The translations under genes and the position numbers were made by a program. Positions 53,160 to 61,943 of a stretch of DNA of 64,000 bases are shown here, in pieces. This DNA comes from Glycomyces niveus (GTDB lineage: Bacteria; Actinomycetota; Actinomycetes; Mycobacteriales; Micromonosporaceae): the NCBI RefSeq assembly GCF_017592475.1, contig NZ_JAGFNP010000003.1:372001-436000 (forward strand). Direction: 5' to 3'. The first letter of the stretch is position 1, and each line of letters starts with the position of its first letter. Below the pieces are notes generated by a model, which was not told where the DNA came from, did no database searches, and worked only from the letters and a program-made list of their open reading frames with translations.

Positions 53160-56100
53160 CGGGCGCCTCCCAGGCTCGGTCGAACAGCGGATTCGGATTC
53201 GGTCGCAGCGACGGCCCCCGCCACCGCCCCGGCGCCCGCCCCGTCAACAGTCGCGGGCTTCGCGTCGACCTTGACGCCCAGCCCCTTCACCCTGCGCAGC
53301 AAGGCGTCCGGCGAGAACCGCTCCTCCACGACCCGCAGGCCCGCCGCGGCGCGCTCGGCGTAGTACGCGCGGTCCGCGCCCAGCTCGCGCACGCGGGCCT
53401 CGACCTCGCCGGGCTCGCAGTAGATCGCGCCGTCGCCGAACAGCTCGGCGAAGTCCGGCGAGAGGAGGCACGGCACCCCCGCCGCCATGGCCTCCAGCGG
53501 CGCCCGCCCGAAGGCTTCGAGCAGGTTCTCGTCGATGAAGTACGCGTACACGTCGACCTCGCCGAGAAAGTCGACGGCGGACATCGAACCGAACGGGTGC
53601 GACGTCCAGCGCTCCGGGATCGTGCCCAGGATGCGTTGCAGCGCATCATGGGCGCCGAGCATGTGGACCTCGATGCCCTCGGCGTCCGGGTAGGCGGCGC
53701 GGAGGCGCTTGGCCATGTTCGGGAACTTGGTCACATGGTCGCGGCTGTGCCGCCCGAGCCGGATCGGCTCGCCCTCGGCCCGGTGTCGGCGCTGGCGCGG
53801 CGTCCAGTCGGCGATGTCGATGGTCTCGTACCAGAAGTCCTCGGCGAGGTCGATGTCGGCCATCTCCTCGGCGTGGTGGGTGCGCAGCACGTCGCGCACG
53901 GCCGGGCCGATCGCGTACCAGGTGTGCGGGCCGACCCAGTCGGTGACGTTGCGGTGCACCGCACCGATGCTCCACGCGGTGCCGTAGCCGCCGGTCGGGC
54001 CGTACTCCTCGAAGGGCGTCTGGTTGACCAGGAGCACGGTCCGCGCCGCCTTGATCTCGGGCCGGTCCTCCATGATGTCCTCGAAGGCCACCGGGAAGCG
54101 CATGATCGCGAGATCGCAGTGGACGGTGTCGTCGGGGCCGATCTCGAAGACGCCCTCGTCGTCGAAGAGCGCGCGGATCTTCGGGTCGACGGGCCGACCC
54201 GCGGCGCGCTCCTTCACCGGGTGGTTGACGAGCCCGACGGTGAGCCCGGCCGACCGGTAGGCGAGGACTTCGGCCTCGTTGGCGGAGGTGGTGCCGCCCT
54301 TGAGGTTCAGCGTCGAGACGATGACGATGTCGACGTGCAGCGTGCGGGCCGGACGCCGGACGCGGGCGCGGTACGCGCAGAGCGCGGCGAGCGCGTGCAT
54401 CTGGGTCTCGGTATGGCCCCGCGCGGAGCCGCGCGCGAACTTCTCGAGGCGGGCCTTGGCGGAGGTGGACCAGCCGTGGTTCAGCTTGACCTCCCAGGGC
54501 TCCACCAGGGCGAGCTTCTTGGCGGAGACGGTCGCGATGTCGGCGGCGTTGACCGACTCGGGTCCGGCCGCGTCGGCGCGGCCGCGGTCGAGCAGGCCGA
54601 CCAGGCGCGACTGCATGCCGGCGGCGAGGAAGCACAGGACCGTGAGCGCGATGCCGGCCGGGAGCCACGACTGCGGCGCCAGGACCCCGAGCAGGGGGAG
54701 CAGCGGCGCGATGGCCGCCGTCGTCCACAGCGGCCGTTTCTCGAGGCCTCTTGCGACCTTCCGGAGGAGGCTGCGCTTGCCGCTCCGCGGCTGAGGCACG
54801 ATCGGCTTCGGGCGCGGCGGGGCGCTCGGCGGCCAGCCCGCCACGGCGGGGAGGATGACGGCCCGCCACGCGGCCAGCGCGAGCAGCGACCCGGCCCAGA
54901 CCGCGAGGCCCGCCGCCACGACCCAGGTCAGGGCGGCGGGTTCGATCGCCTTCGCGACCAACGCGGAGGCGGCGGCCGACGCGAGCCCGCCGGTGATGAG
55001 CAGCACGTCGCCGCGACGCACATCGCGGAACGAGCTCAGGCGGCGATCCTGCCGGCGGTCTTCCGCCTCGGGCTGCGCCCGTCGAAGCAGTGGACGTCCG
55101 GATGCGGGGTCGGCCGCGGTGGCCGAGACAGTCGAGGCACCCGCCACGCCCACCGCGAACTCGGCACTTGCGGCGGTCGCGGCCGCCAGGGCGACGGCGG
55201 CTGTCGCGTCGGATGCGGCTCCGGCAGCGCCGGACGCGGATACGGCGTCGGCCGCGGATGCGGCGGCGGGGTATAGGGCATGTCCCTTCCCACCCGCATC
55301 CACCTCCGACCTACCGAAGAAATGGGATGACTGTCTCACAGGGATCCGACATTCGTCCGGATTCGAGACAGCGTCGCGTTCCTTGGCGGCGTCGGACAGG
55401 GCCGAGGCCGAGGCGACTGGACCGGCATCGTCTTGCGCGTTCGCGGGGCTCGCCGAGTCGCCCTCCTCTGCGGCTCTGGTCGCGGAGCGCGTGTTCGGCG
55501 CGCTCGCCGTGCACTCGGGCATGATCTCGATGCGGCGGGCGTCGAGGACGGGGTGTTCGAAGCAGAGCAGTTCGGCGTACTCCGCGGTCGGGACGACCAC
55601 GGGCGCCTTGTGGCGCGCCTCCATCTCCACGAAGTCGAGGCCATGCGCGGCGGCGACCTTCAGGACCGTCCGGTCCATCAGCGCCTGCTCGGCGCACACC
55701 CCGACCCAGTCGGGGCAGTGCAGCAGCCCGACCGCGACGCCCTCGTCCGCCCGGTTCGCCGCCTCGTCGAGCATCATGCGCCGCTTCGCGTCGAGCGCGC
55801 TCCAGTCCGCCGCATAGATGCGGCCGTACACGATCGCGCGGTTCTCCGCGTTCGACCGCGTGATGTCGTTCGCGATCGGGAACGGCCGCGGCCGCGGCAT
55901 CGACGCCATGAACGGCGACGCCTGCCCCCGCCCGATCGCGCGGTGCCACCGCGAGAACCCCGAGTGGTACGCGAACCGGCTCGGCAGCATCCAGTGCCGC
56001 GACACCTCGCCCGCCGACAGCGTGGACCCGTTGTACCGCACCGCGGTCAGCGGCCCGCCGCCCATCCGCAGCGCCGCCTGGTCCCCGAACGCCGCCTTGA

Positions 56101-57310
56101 CGCGGAACCGGTACTCAGAGTCGGCGGTCTTGCGCACTTCGTCGTAGAAGCCGACCTTCTTCAGGACCGCCTCCGCCCGGATCATGATCGGCGTCGACCG
56201 CGCCGCGATGAGCGCGATCTGCGGATCGATCATCAGCGACAGGTCCTCCGCGACAGCGATGCACCGCGACTCGACCATCACGAGCCCGTCGTTCGACAGC
56301 ATCGGACGCACCTGCTTCGCCAGCCGCGTCGGGTGCGACCAGTCGTCCGAGTCGAGCCCGGTGATGAACTTCCCCTTGGCGACGGCCATCGCCCGGTTGC
56401 GCGCCTGGTACGTGCCGGCGTTCTCCGGCTGGATGAGCAGCTTCACCCGCGGGTCGAGCGCGGCGGCCTCCAGCAGGATCGGCTCGTACTCGGGGCCGGA
56501 GCCGTCGTCGACCAGCAGCAGCTCCCAGTTCTGCCATGTCTGCGCCACGACCGACCGCACCGCGGTCAGCAGCCCCTCCCCGGGCTGGAAGCAGGTCATG
56601 ACGACCGAGATCATCGGCCCCTTCTCGATCGGCTTCAGCGGCGCGGTCCGCAACCCGTCGAAGTGCAGGGGCGCACCGCGTTCAGGCGCTTTGAGTTCGG
56701 TCCAGTCGGTGAACCGCCTGAACTTCCGCAGGTACGCCCGCACGCTGCCGCCGAGGCGGGGGTGGGCGTTCTGGCAGTCGATCGAGTCGATCAGCATGGC
56801 GCTGATCCCGCTGTAGGACTGCAGCAGCCGCCGCACCAGCCGCTTGCGGCCGTGCAGGTGCGCGGTCGTCACATGCAGCTCACGGTACTCGCGGGGCATC
56901 TGCGCGCCGAGCCTGCGGTAGGCGAGGTCGAACAGGGCGAGCGCGTGCGTGCGCTGGTCGTCGGTCGTGGCCTTCATCGCGACGGATGCGGCGAGCGCGC
57001 ACAGCGCTTCCAGGTTGAGCGCGGCCTTCGCGAGTCGCGGAACGCGCTCGCGAAGCGTGAGAAGCGCATCGGGATCATCGGGGAAAGCGAGTTGTGCCAG
57101 AACCCGCAACGCGAGTCGCGAATTGTGGTACTGGCCCCACTCGTGGATGTCCTTGCAGCGCGCCGAACCCAGCGAATCGAGCGCCCGCTCGATCAGGGCA
57201 TCGACGTTCGTTTGGCGCACCGCTTGCCTTGCATCGTCGTGGTCGGCAATTTCGCTCTGTCTGGTTCCGGGCACAGACTGGCGGCTTTTGATTTCGGGCA
57301 AACCGGTCAT
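53156..57310 (-). CDS. 1384-residue glycosyltransferase fusion (GT2 + membrane GT4-like)
   Basis: The N-terminal third has a helical region (1-215), then a GT-A/GT2 domain: ISVVMTCFQPG, LLLVDDGSG and GLDSDDWSHP (DxD-like). An Ala-rich low-complexity linker spans about 660-745. Two helix pairs (about 768-815 and 860-905) lead into a GT4-like domain (about 985-1350) with FGRAPLEAMAAGVPCLLSPDF and YCEPGEVEARV. That second half is a paralogue of the downstream 513-residue enzyme. The linker begins with HFFGRSEVDAGGKGHAL, encoded by a repeat that is intergenic elsewhere (33225-33287), so the protein is probably a fusion of two genes. The frame is open throughout. Confidence 0.8.
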   Translation of the reverse strand: MTGLPEIKSRQSVPGTRQSEIADHDDARQAVRQTNVDALIERALDSLGSARCKDIHEWGQYHNSRLALRVLAQLAFPDDPDALLTLRERVPRLAKAALNLEALCALAASVAMKATTDDQRTHALALFDLAYRRLGAQMPREYRELHVTTAHLHGRKRLVRRLLQSYSGISAMLIDSIDCQNAHPRLGGSVRAYLRKFRRFTDWTELKAPERGAPLHFDGLRTAPLKPIEKGPMISVVMTCFQPGEGLLTAVRSVVAQTWQNWELLLVDDGSGPEYEPILLEAAALDPRVKLLIQPENAGTYQARNRAMAVAKGKFITGLDSDDWSHPTRLAKQVRPMLSNDGLVMVESRCIAVAEDLSLMIDPQIALIAARSTPIMIRAEAVLKKVGFYDEVRKTADSEYRFRVKAAFGDQAALRMGGGPLTAVRYNGSTLSAGEVSRHWMLPSRFAYHSGFSRWHRAIGRGQASPFMASMPRPRPFPIANDITRSNAENRAIVYGRIYAADWSALDAKRRMMLDEAANRADEGVAVGLLHCPDWVGVCAEQALMDRTVLKVAAAHGLDFVEMEARHKAPVVVPTAEYAELLCFEHPVLDARRIEIMPECTASAPNTRSATRAAEEGDSASPANAQDDAGPVASASALSDAAKERDAVSNPDECRIPVRQSSHFFGRSEVDAGGKGHALYPAAASAADAVSASGAAGAASDATAAVALAAATAASAEFAVGVAGASTVSATAADPASGRPLLRRAQPEAEDRRQDRRLSSFRDVRRGDVLLITGGLASAAASALVAKAIEPAALTWVVAAGLAVWAGSLLALAAWRAVILPAVAGWPPSAPPRPKPIVPQPRSGKRSLLRKVARGLEKRPLWTTAAIAPLLPLLGVLAPQSWLPAGIALTVLCFLAAGMQSRLVGLLDRGRADAAGPESVNAADIATVSAKKLALVEPWEVKLNHGWSTSAKARLEKFARGSARGHTETQMHALAALCAYRARVRRPARTLHVDIVIVSTLNLKGGTTSANEAEVLAYRSAGLTVGLVNHPVKERAAGRPVDPKIRALFDDEGVFEIGPDDTVHCDLAIMRFPVAFEDIMEDRPEIKAARTVLLVNQTPFEEYGPTGGYGTAWSIGAVHRNVTDWVGPHTWYAIGPAVRDVLRTHHAEEMADIDLAEDFWYETIDIADWTPRQRRHRAEGEPIRLGRHSRDHVTKFPNMAKRLRAAYPDAEGIEVHMLGAHDALQRILGTIPERWTSHPFGSMSAVDFLGEVDVYAYFIDENLLEAFGRAPLEAMAAGVPCLLSPDFAELFGDGAIYCEPGEVEARVRELGADRAYYAERAAAGLRVVEERFSPDALLRRVKGLGVKVDAKPATVDGAGAGAVAGAVAATESESAVRPSLGGAR
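55273..55338 (-). repeat. Dispersed repeat, copy 2 (inside glycosyltransferase CDS)
   Basis: On the minus strand this reads TGAGACAGTCAT..TTCTTCGGTAGGTCGG, then the core GGATGCGGGTGGGAAGG, then GACATGCCCTA. It matches 33225-33287 over most of its length and in the same relative order. It encodes residues about 658-680 of the fusion glycosyltransferase. Confidence 0.7.
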
Positions 57311-57448
57311 GGGCAGCTACTTTACGAGTCTTTCGGCCCCGATGCGGCGAATCATGCGGCGTGTTGCATCGATCGGAATCGCGTCAGGCGTGGCGGGAAC
57401 GCTACCAATCGAGAGAACCGGTCGGCCCCCACCAAGGCCGACCGGTCG

Positions 57449-57778
57449 CTATTCGGCGATGAGTTCCTTGGCGCGCTTCATGAGCCACGGGCACCACGGA
57501 TCGCCGTTCCATGTGCCGTGCCATCGCGGCGCGAAATCCGCGCCGTCGAACCGGCAGACCTCGTGCGGACCCACGCCGTCGTCGCAGTCGATCAGGTACT
57601 CGCAGGGGCCGTTCGGGTACCGGGTCTGGTCCGGGCCGAGGCGGTAGACCGAGAACAGCGCATGGCCCCTAGCGAAGTCCCCGAGGAAGCCGAGCGTCGC
57701 GAGCCCGCCGTCCGACCGGCGGCCGCACCGCGAGCGCGGATCCGGAGCCGCCGCCGCGGCGACAGCGGTGTCAGCCAT
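57449..57778 (-). CDS. Small protein of unknown function
   Basis: A 109-residue soluble protein with no recognised family. The N-terminus is Ala-rich (MADTAVAAAAAPDPRSRCG). The C-terminal half has clustered Cys/Trp/Asp residues (PCEYLIDCDDG, WNGDPWCPWLMKRAKEL). Its start overlaps the upstream gene by 8 bases, so the two are a coupled pair on the minus strand, facing away from the XRE regulator. Confidence 0.6.
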   Translation of the reverse strand: MADTAVAAAAAPDPRSRCGRRSDGGLATLGFLGDFARGHALFSVYRLGPDQTRYPNGPCEYLIDCDDGVGPHEVCRFDGADFAPRWHGTWNGDPWCPWLMKRAKELIAE

Positions 57779-58136
57779 CGCAGAACCTCACCGACGCCGG
57801 GTTCCGCTCGATCATGTGCCGCCCCATCGGCGACGGACGCGCCGGCCGCGCCCGCTCCCCCAGCCGGTCCCCGACGTGCGCGCCCACGATCACGAGACTG
57901 AAGGCGCACTCCTCCACCCACACCTTCCAGTCCTCTTCCGCCCCACGCCAACCCGGGCCCCAAGTCGCTTTCAGGTTGCCGGAGTTGATCCCGGAGACGA
58001 TGAGGACGATGTCTTCGCTCTGCCCCGTGTACACCTGGAACGAGTCCGGTGCTTCATTACTTGACACGCGAACCCGATAAGTGCGCAAGCTATCCCGGAA
58101 CTCACCCCGCTCCAGACCGTTGCCTTGAATGGCCAA
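57771..58136 (-). CDS. Small protein of unknown function
   Basis: A 121-residue protein with no recognised family. The start is TTG 58136 (MAIQGNGLERGEF), supported by AGAGAGG about ten bases upstream. It contains a beta-rich first half (TYRVRVSSNEAPDSFQVYTG) and a Trp-rich middle (TWGPGWRGAEEDWKVWVEE). It overlaps the downstream small gene by 8 bases. Base composition here is a little less GC-rich than in the housekeeping part. Confidence 0.6.
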   Translation of the reverse strand: MAIQGNGLERGEFRDSLRTYRVRVSSNEAPDSFQVYTGQSEDIVLIVSGINSGNLKATWGPGWRGAEEDWKVWVEECAFSLVIVGAHVGDRLGERARPARPSPMGRHMIERNPASVRFCDG

Positions 58137-58334
58137 TGCCCTACCTCTCTTTCGAGCTGTCGCATTCCCGACAGAATCGGGAACCTCGCGGCGCTTCCTG
58201 ATGCATTGAATCTAGGCCTCGACCATGGGTTTTCGAAAGAACACCCTGGTGGCACTACCTGCCCCGCAGGGGCACTCCGGCAGAAACCGACCGGAAAGTT
58301 TTGCACCCCAATCCTTTCCTTATCGGACTCCGCA

Positions 58335-58364
58335 TTGCATCACACAATCGCGCGAGGGTACCGT
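58335..58364 (+). promoter_or_regulatory. Probable promoter of the XRE-DUF397 cassette
   Basis: TTGCAT (58335-58340), an 18-base spacer and TACCGT (58359-58364) precede the XRE gene start by 43 bases. The 271-base gap around it has no other clear signal. Confidence 0.45.
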
Positions 58365-58407
58365 CTCATTACAGTGCGTTTCCACCGACGAACTTCGGGA
58401 GGCATGA

Positions 58408-59211
58408 ATGCCGCTGTCACACCTCGCCGACTGGTATGTCCCAGCGGAACTCCAAGCGCTCTATACCGAGTCCGGACTCACCTACGGACAGATTGGCACC
58501 AAGCTCGGCGTGAGCGTCAGGACCATCGGGAACTACCTGACCGGCGAGACCCGACCGAAACTCGCGATGGCAGCGAAGTTCGCCGAGGTCTGCGGCGCCA
58601 GCGAGAAACGAGCCGACTTCCTAATCCATGTCATCAGCCAGATGGATCGCGGCAGAATCGTGTCCGATCTGGAGGAGCGAAACATCTTCATCGTCGAGCG
58701 GGCCGAGGCGACCTCGGGAGAGTTCTGGAAGTTCGATCCCTGGTACATCCCCGGGCCGCTCCAACTCGAGCAGTACCACATGGAACTGCAGCCGGATAAG
58801 ACTCCGCGACTCGCCGCAAACTGGCAGCGCAAGAAGCGCCGCCACCTCAGGATCTTCAACCGCAAGCCCGCACCCTCCATGAAATACCTGATCAGCACCA
58901 ACGCGTTGCGCCCGCTGATCGGCTGGGAGTGGGGTGCGGAAGCATGGCGACACCTGCTTGATCTCGACCAGCGACCCGGGTGCGAAATCCGCCTCCTGGA
59001 GGGGCTGCACCCGGGGGTCGAGCACGCATTCGATATCTACCTGCCCGGCGGATTGAAAGACGCGCCGCCGCCTTTCATCTATGTCGAGGCCATGGATCAG
59101 AGCCGCCACATCGAGGAGTCGGAGAAGGTCGAGTTGTACCATGGCGGGGTCAAAGACATGTGGTCTTTTGGATCGCGAATCGGAGGTCGCCTGGATGACT
59201 GGGTTCACTAA
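58408..59211 (+). CDS. XRE-family regulator with DUF5753 domain
   Basis: A 267-residue DNA-binding protein. The helix-turn-helix lies at about 15-50 (LTYGQIGTKLGVSVRTIGNYL). The C-terminal DUF5753 domain begins about residue 95 and includes FDPWYIPGPLQLEQY, RRHLRIFNRKPAP and MDQSRHIEESEKVELY. Such proteins are abundant in actinomycetes, nearly always with a DUF397 gene directly after, and are thought to act in development or as toxin-antitoxin-like pairs. GGGAGG lies upstream of ATG 58408. The end overlaps the DUF397 gene by 17 bases. Confidence 0.9.
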   Translation: MPLSHLADWYVPAELQALYTESGLTYGQIGTKLGVSVRTIGNYLTGETRPKLAMAAKFAEVCGASEKRADFLIHVISQMDRGRIVSDLEERNIFIVERAEATSGEFWKFDPWYIPGPLQLEQYHMELQPDKTPRLAANWQRKKRRHLRIFNRKPAPSMKYLISTNALRPLIGWEWGAEAWRHLLDLDQRPGCEIRLLEGLHPGVEHAFDIYLPGGLKDAPPPFIYVEAMDQSRHIEESEKVELYHGGVKDMWSFGSRIGGRLDDWVH

Positions 59212-59440
59212 CTGGCGCAAGAGCTCTCGGAGCGGCAGCGGCGACGACAGCAACTGCGTGGAATGCCGCGTGACCTGGCGGAAGAGTTCTCGCAGTGGCG
59301 GCGGTGACAACAGCAGCTGCCTCGAGGCACGCTCACAAACCGGCGGCTTCCAGGTCCGGGACTCGAAGCTCGGGCATGGCTCCCCGGTCTTCGACCTCGC
59401 GGCCGTCGACTTCAAGGCACTCCTTGCGGCAGCCGAATGA
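59195..59440 (+). CDS. DUF397 protein with duplicated N-terminal motif
   Basis: An 81-residue partner of the XRE regulator. DUF397 normally opens with one WRKSS-SG-G-NCVEV unit. Here it appears twice: NWRKSSRSGSGDDSNCVECR and TWRKSSRSGGGDNSSCLEAR, followed by the usual VRDSKLGHGSPVFDL and a terminal helix (FKALLAAAE). ATG 59195 lies inside the end of the XRE gene. Its stop overlaps the methyltransferase start. Confidence 0.88.
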   Translation: MTGFTNWRKSSRSGSGDDSNCVECRVTWRKSSRSGGGDNSSCLEARSQTGGFQVRDSKLGHGSPVFDLAAVDFKALLAAAE

Positions 59441-60108
59441 TGGACGTCGAAGAGAAGAAGAAGAGCTTCCCCGGCTCGGCCGCGTACTGGGAGAACCGCT
59501 ACGCCAAGGGTGGGAACTCCGGTGCGGGTTCTCGTGGCGAACACGCCGAGTTCAAGGCCGAGGTGCTGAACCGCTTCGTGGAGGCGAACGGCGTCGAATC
59601 GGTCATCGAGTTCGGCTGCGGCGACGGGGTACAGCTGGCAATCGCCAAGTACCCTCGCTACCTGGGTCTCGATGTGTCCTCCACGCAGTTGCGGCGGACC
59701 ATGGAGCGATTCGCGGACGACCCGTCGAAGAGCTTCGTGCATTACAACCCCGAAGGATTCTCGGACCAGGCCGGATTCCTCAAGGCCGATCTGTCACTCT
59801 CGCTCGACGTGATCTTCCATCTCACCGAGGACGATGTCTACCGGTCGCACATGGAACACGTCTTCGGGGCATCTCACAAGTACGTGGTCCTGTACACCAG
59901 CGACGCCGATGATCCCGGGATGGATGGGGAGTTCGCTCCTCACATCCGTCATCACCCGGTGCTTCGAGATGTGGAGCAGTACTTTCCTGAGTGGCGGCTC
60001 ACCTCCCGTATCGAGAACCCGCGCCCCTGGTCTCCTGAGAACCTGGAGGGCTCGATCTCCGACTTCTTCATCTACGAGCGCACCAAGCCGGCGGCAAAGA
60101 CCAGCTGA
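59437..60108 (+). CDS. SAM-dependent methyltransferase in the XRE cassette
   Basis: A 223-residue class I methyltransferase. Motif I reads VIEFGCGDGVQLAIAKYPRY and the acidic loop LGLDVSSTQL; motif II is around LSLDVIFHLTEDDVY. It starts ATGATG, overlapping the DUF397 stop by 4 bases, so the three genes are one coupled unit. Substrate unknown; a hairpin follows. Confidence 0.82.
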   Translation: MMDVEEKKKSFPGSAAYWENRYAKGGNSGAGSRGEHAEFKAEVLNRFVEANGVESVIEFGCGDGVQLAIAKYPRYLGLDVSSTQLRRTMERFADDPSKSFVHYNPEGFSDQAGFLKADLSLSLDVIFHLTEDDVYRSHMEHVFGASHKYVVLYTSDADDPGMDGEFAPHIRHHPVLRDVEQYFPEWRLTSRIENPRPWSPENLEGSISDFFIYERTKPAAKTS

Positions 60109-60135
60109 CCCAGCGCACCAATGCAATGAGCCAAC

Positions 60136-60169
60136 GGGGCCGTCGCCGCGAATCCGCGGCGGCGGCCCC
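60136..60169 (+). terminator. Terminator after the methyltransferase
   Basis: 15-bp stem (60136-60150 with 60155-60169), one U-G pair on the plus strand, 4-base loop. Tail TCCCGC, no U-run. Confidence 0.65.
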
Positions 60170-60229
60170 TCCCGCATTCCGCCCCGCGCAGCGGAGTCCC
60201 GCTCCAGGCTCGAGCACTGAAGGAGAAGC

Positions 60230-60751
60230 ATGCTGTACGCGATCGAACTGTTTCTTGACGACCGTGCCGACCGCCAGGTCCGTCGGATCTGGGCCGCGCT
60301 CGACGCGGGAGGGGTTCCGTCGCTCGCCAGTGCAGCGGGTGCCGACTCTCGACCGCATGTCAGCTTGTCGGTGTTCGATTGCGAGGACGTCCGCGAAGTC
60401 GCCGCACAGATCGGGCCGGTGCTCGCTACGGCTTCGGGCGTGTCGCTTCCCTTGGCGTCGTTGGGGTTCTTCGTCTCGGATGAGTCTCCGATGTTTCTCG
60501 GAGTAATCCCCTCGCCTCGCCTGCTTGAGCTGCACAGGGCGGTTCATGAGGCAGTGGAACCGCTGGTCGAAGAGGTCTGGCCGTATTACCGACCTGGCTC
60601 GCTCATGCCGCATTGCACGCTTGCGATGCGAGTCGCGGACAGGGCGCGGGCGCATGAGATCGCCGCGCGCTTCCCTGTTCCAATCACGGCACACGCCGCC
60701 AGCGCCCGGATCGTCGCAATCCCGGGCGGGCGGATCGTCTCCGCCGAATAG
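60230..60751 (+). CDS. 2H phosphoesterase (2'-5' RNA ligase-like)
   Basis: A 173-residue member of the 2H family, with the two catalytic HxS/T motifs: RPHVSLSVF near residue 43 and MPHCTLAMR near residue 127. Relatives hydrolyse cyclic phosphates or join 2'-5' RNA ends. A GAAGGAG ribosome site precedes ATG 60230. It has no coupled neighbours. Confidence 0.88.
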   Translation: MLYAIELFLDDRADRQVRRIWAALDAGGVPSLASAAGADSRPHVSLSVFDCEDVREVAAQIGPVLATASGVSLPLASLGFFVSDESPMFLGVIPSPRLLELHRAVHEAVEPLVEEVWPYYRPGSLMPHCTLAMRVADRARAHEIAARFPVPITAHAASARIVAIPGGRIVSAE

Positions 60752-60867
60752 CCGGCAAGGGCATCGGGCAGGAACGAAGCAGGAGCGCCCTCGTCGACCT
60801 ACAACACACCACCCGCTCACCGGTTCCGCCCAGAGGTCGGGCCGTCGGGACTCGGTAGGGTCGGTCG

Positions 60868-61866
60868 ATGACCACCTCGGATGCCCTTGCCCGCCTGCCC
60901 AAAGCCGACTTGCACGTCCATCAGGAAGCGACCCGTTACCTCGACATCATCCTCGCCGAGCGGGAGGGCCGGGACCCGTACGACTGGGCGGCCTGGCGCC
61001 GGCGGCTAGCGGCCGAGGTCCCTCCCGGCAAGGAACGCCTGCAGCAGATCGGCTCGATGCAGCCGGTCTCGATCGACCACGACTCCGACGACGAGTTGTT
61101 CATCGGGCGGTTCGCGGCCCTGATGCGCGACCACGCCGCGGCCGGGGCGTGCTACGTCGAGATCCGCTGCGGCGGTGAGATCGCCACCCGCGACGGGTTC
61201 ATGTCGATGTTCCGGCAGGCCGAGCGACAGGTGCGCGCCGAGTATCCGCGATTCCACGCCGAGGCGATGGCGATCGTCATCGGAGCCGGGCAGGACCGCG
61301 AACGCGCCGACGTGTTCGCCGATGCCTGCATCCGCGCCGCCCACGAAGGTCTTACCGGGATCGACTTCCTCTACTCCCCTTATGACTCCGAGGCGGACTG
61401 GGCGCCCATGTACCGGCTGGCGGAGCGGTTCGCCGCCGCCGGGTTGGGGATCACCGCGCACGCGGGCGAGCTGTCCACGGCCAACATCGCCGCCGCCGCG
61501 AACATGCCGGGGCTGACCAGGATCGGGCACGGCGTCCATGCCGCGTCCGACCCGGAGCTGCTGAAGCTGCTGGTCGACCGCGGCGTGACGCTGGAGTGCG
61601 CGTTGACGTGCAATGAGTACTTCGGCGTGCTGCCCGAACTCGAGGAACATCCGTTGCTGCGGCTGGTCGAGGCCGGGGTCGCGGTCACGCTGGGGACGGA
61701 CAATCCGATCCAGCTCGGCACGACCATCGAGCAGGAGTACACCCGCGCGGCCGAACTCGGTCTGAGCTTGGATCAGCTCACGGGCTTTACCCGCAATGCG
61801 ATCGAGGCGGCGTTCACCTCGGACGGGCGCAAGGCCACGATGCTCGGATACCTCCCCGGCAACTGA
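60868..61866 (+). CDS. Divergent adenosine-deaminase-like hydrolase
   Basis: A 332-residue TIM-barrel deaminase. The family motifs are there: ADLHVH (zinc), ITAHAGE (catalytic Glu), RIGHGVHA and VTLGTDNP. Two substrate-site features differ from true adenosine deaminase: QEATRYL follows HVH instead of LDGAL, and GTDNP replaces NTDDP, so the second Asp that contacts adenine is Asn. It may act on another purine or a modified nucleoside. Confidence 0.82.
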   Translation: MTTSDALARLPKADLHVHQEATRYLDIILAEREGRDPYDWAAWRRRLAAEVPPGKERLQQIGSMQPVSIDHDSDDELFIGRFAALMRDHAAAGACYVEIRCGGEIATRDGFMSMFRQAERQVRAEYPRFHAEAMAIVIGAGQDRERADVFADACIRAAHEGLTGIDFLYSPYDSEADWAPMYRLAERFAAAGLGITAHAGELSTANIAAAANMPGLTRIGHGVHAASDPELLKLLVDRGVTLECALTCNEYFGVLPELEEHPLLRLVEAGVAVTLGTDNPIQLGTTIEQEYTRAAELGLSLDQLTGFTRNAIEAAFTSDGRKATMLGYLPGN

Positions 61867-61943
61867 ACCGCTGGAGCCGCCACCGAATCGCGAGGTCTGC
61901 GGCGAGCGCCAGTTCGCCGCAATCTCAGGGCGGGCGGCCTTCC

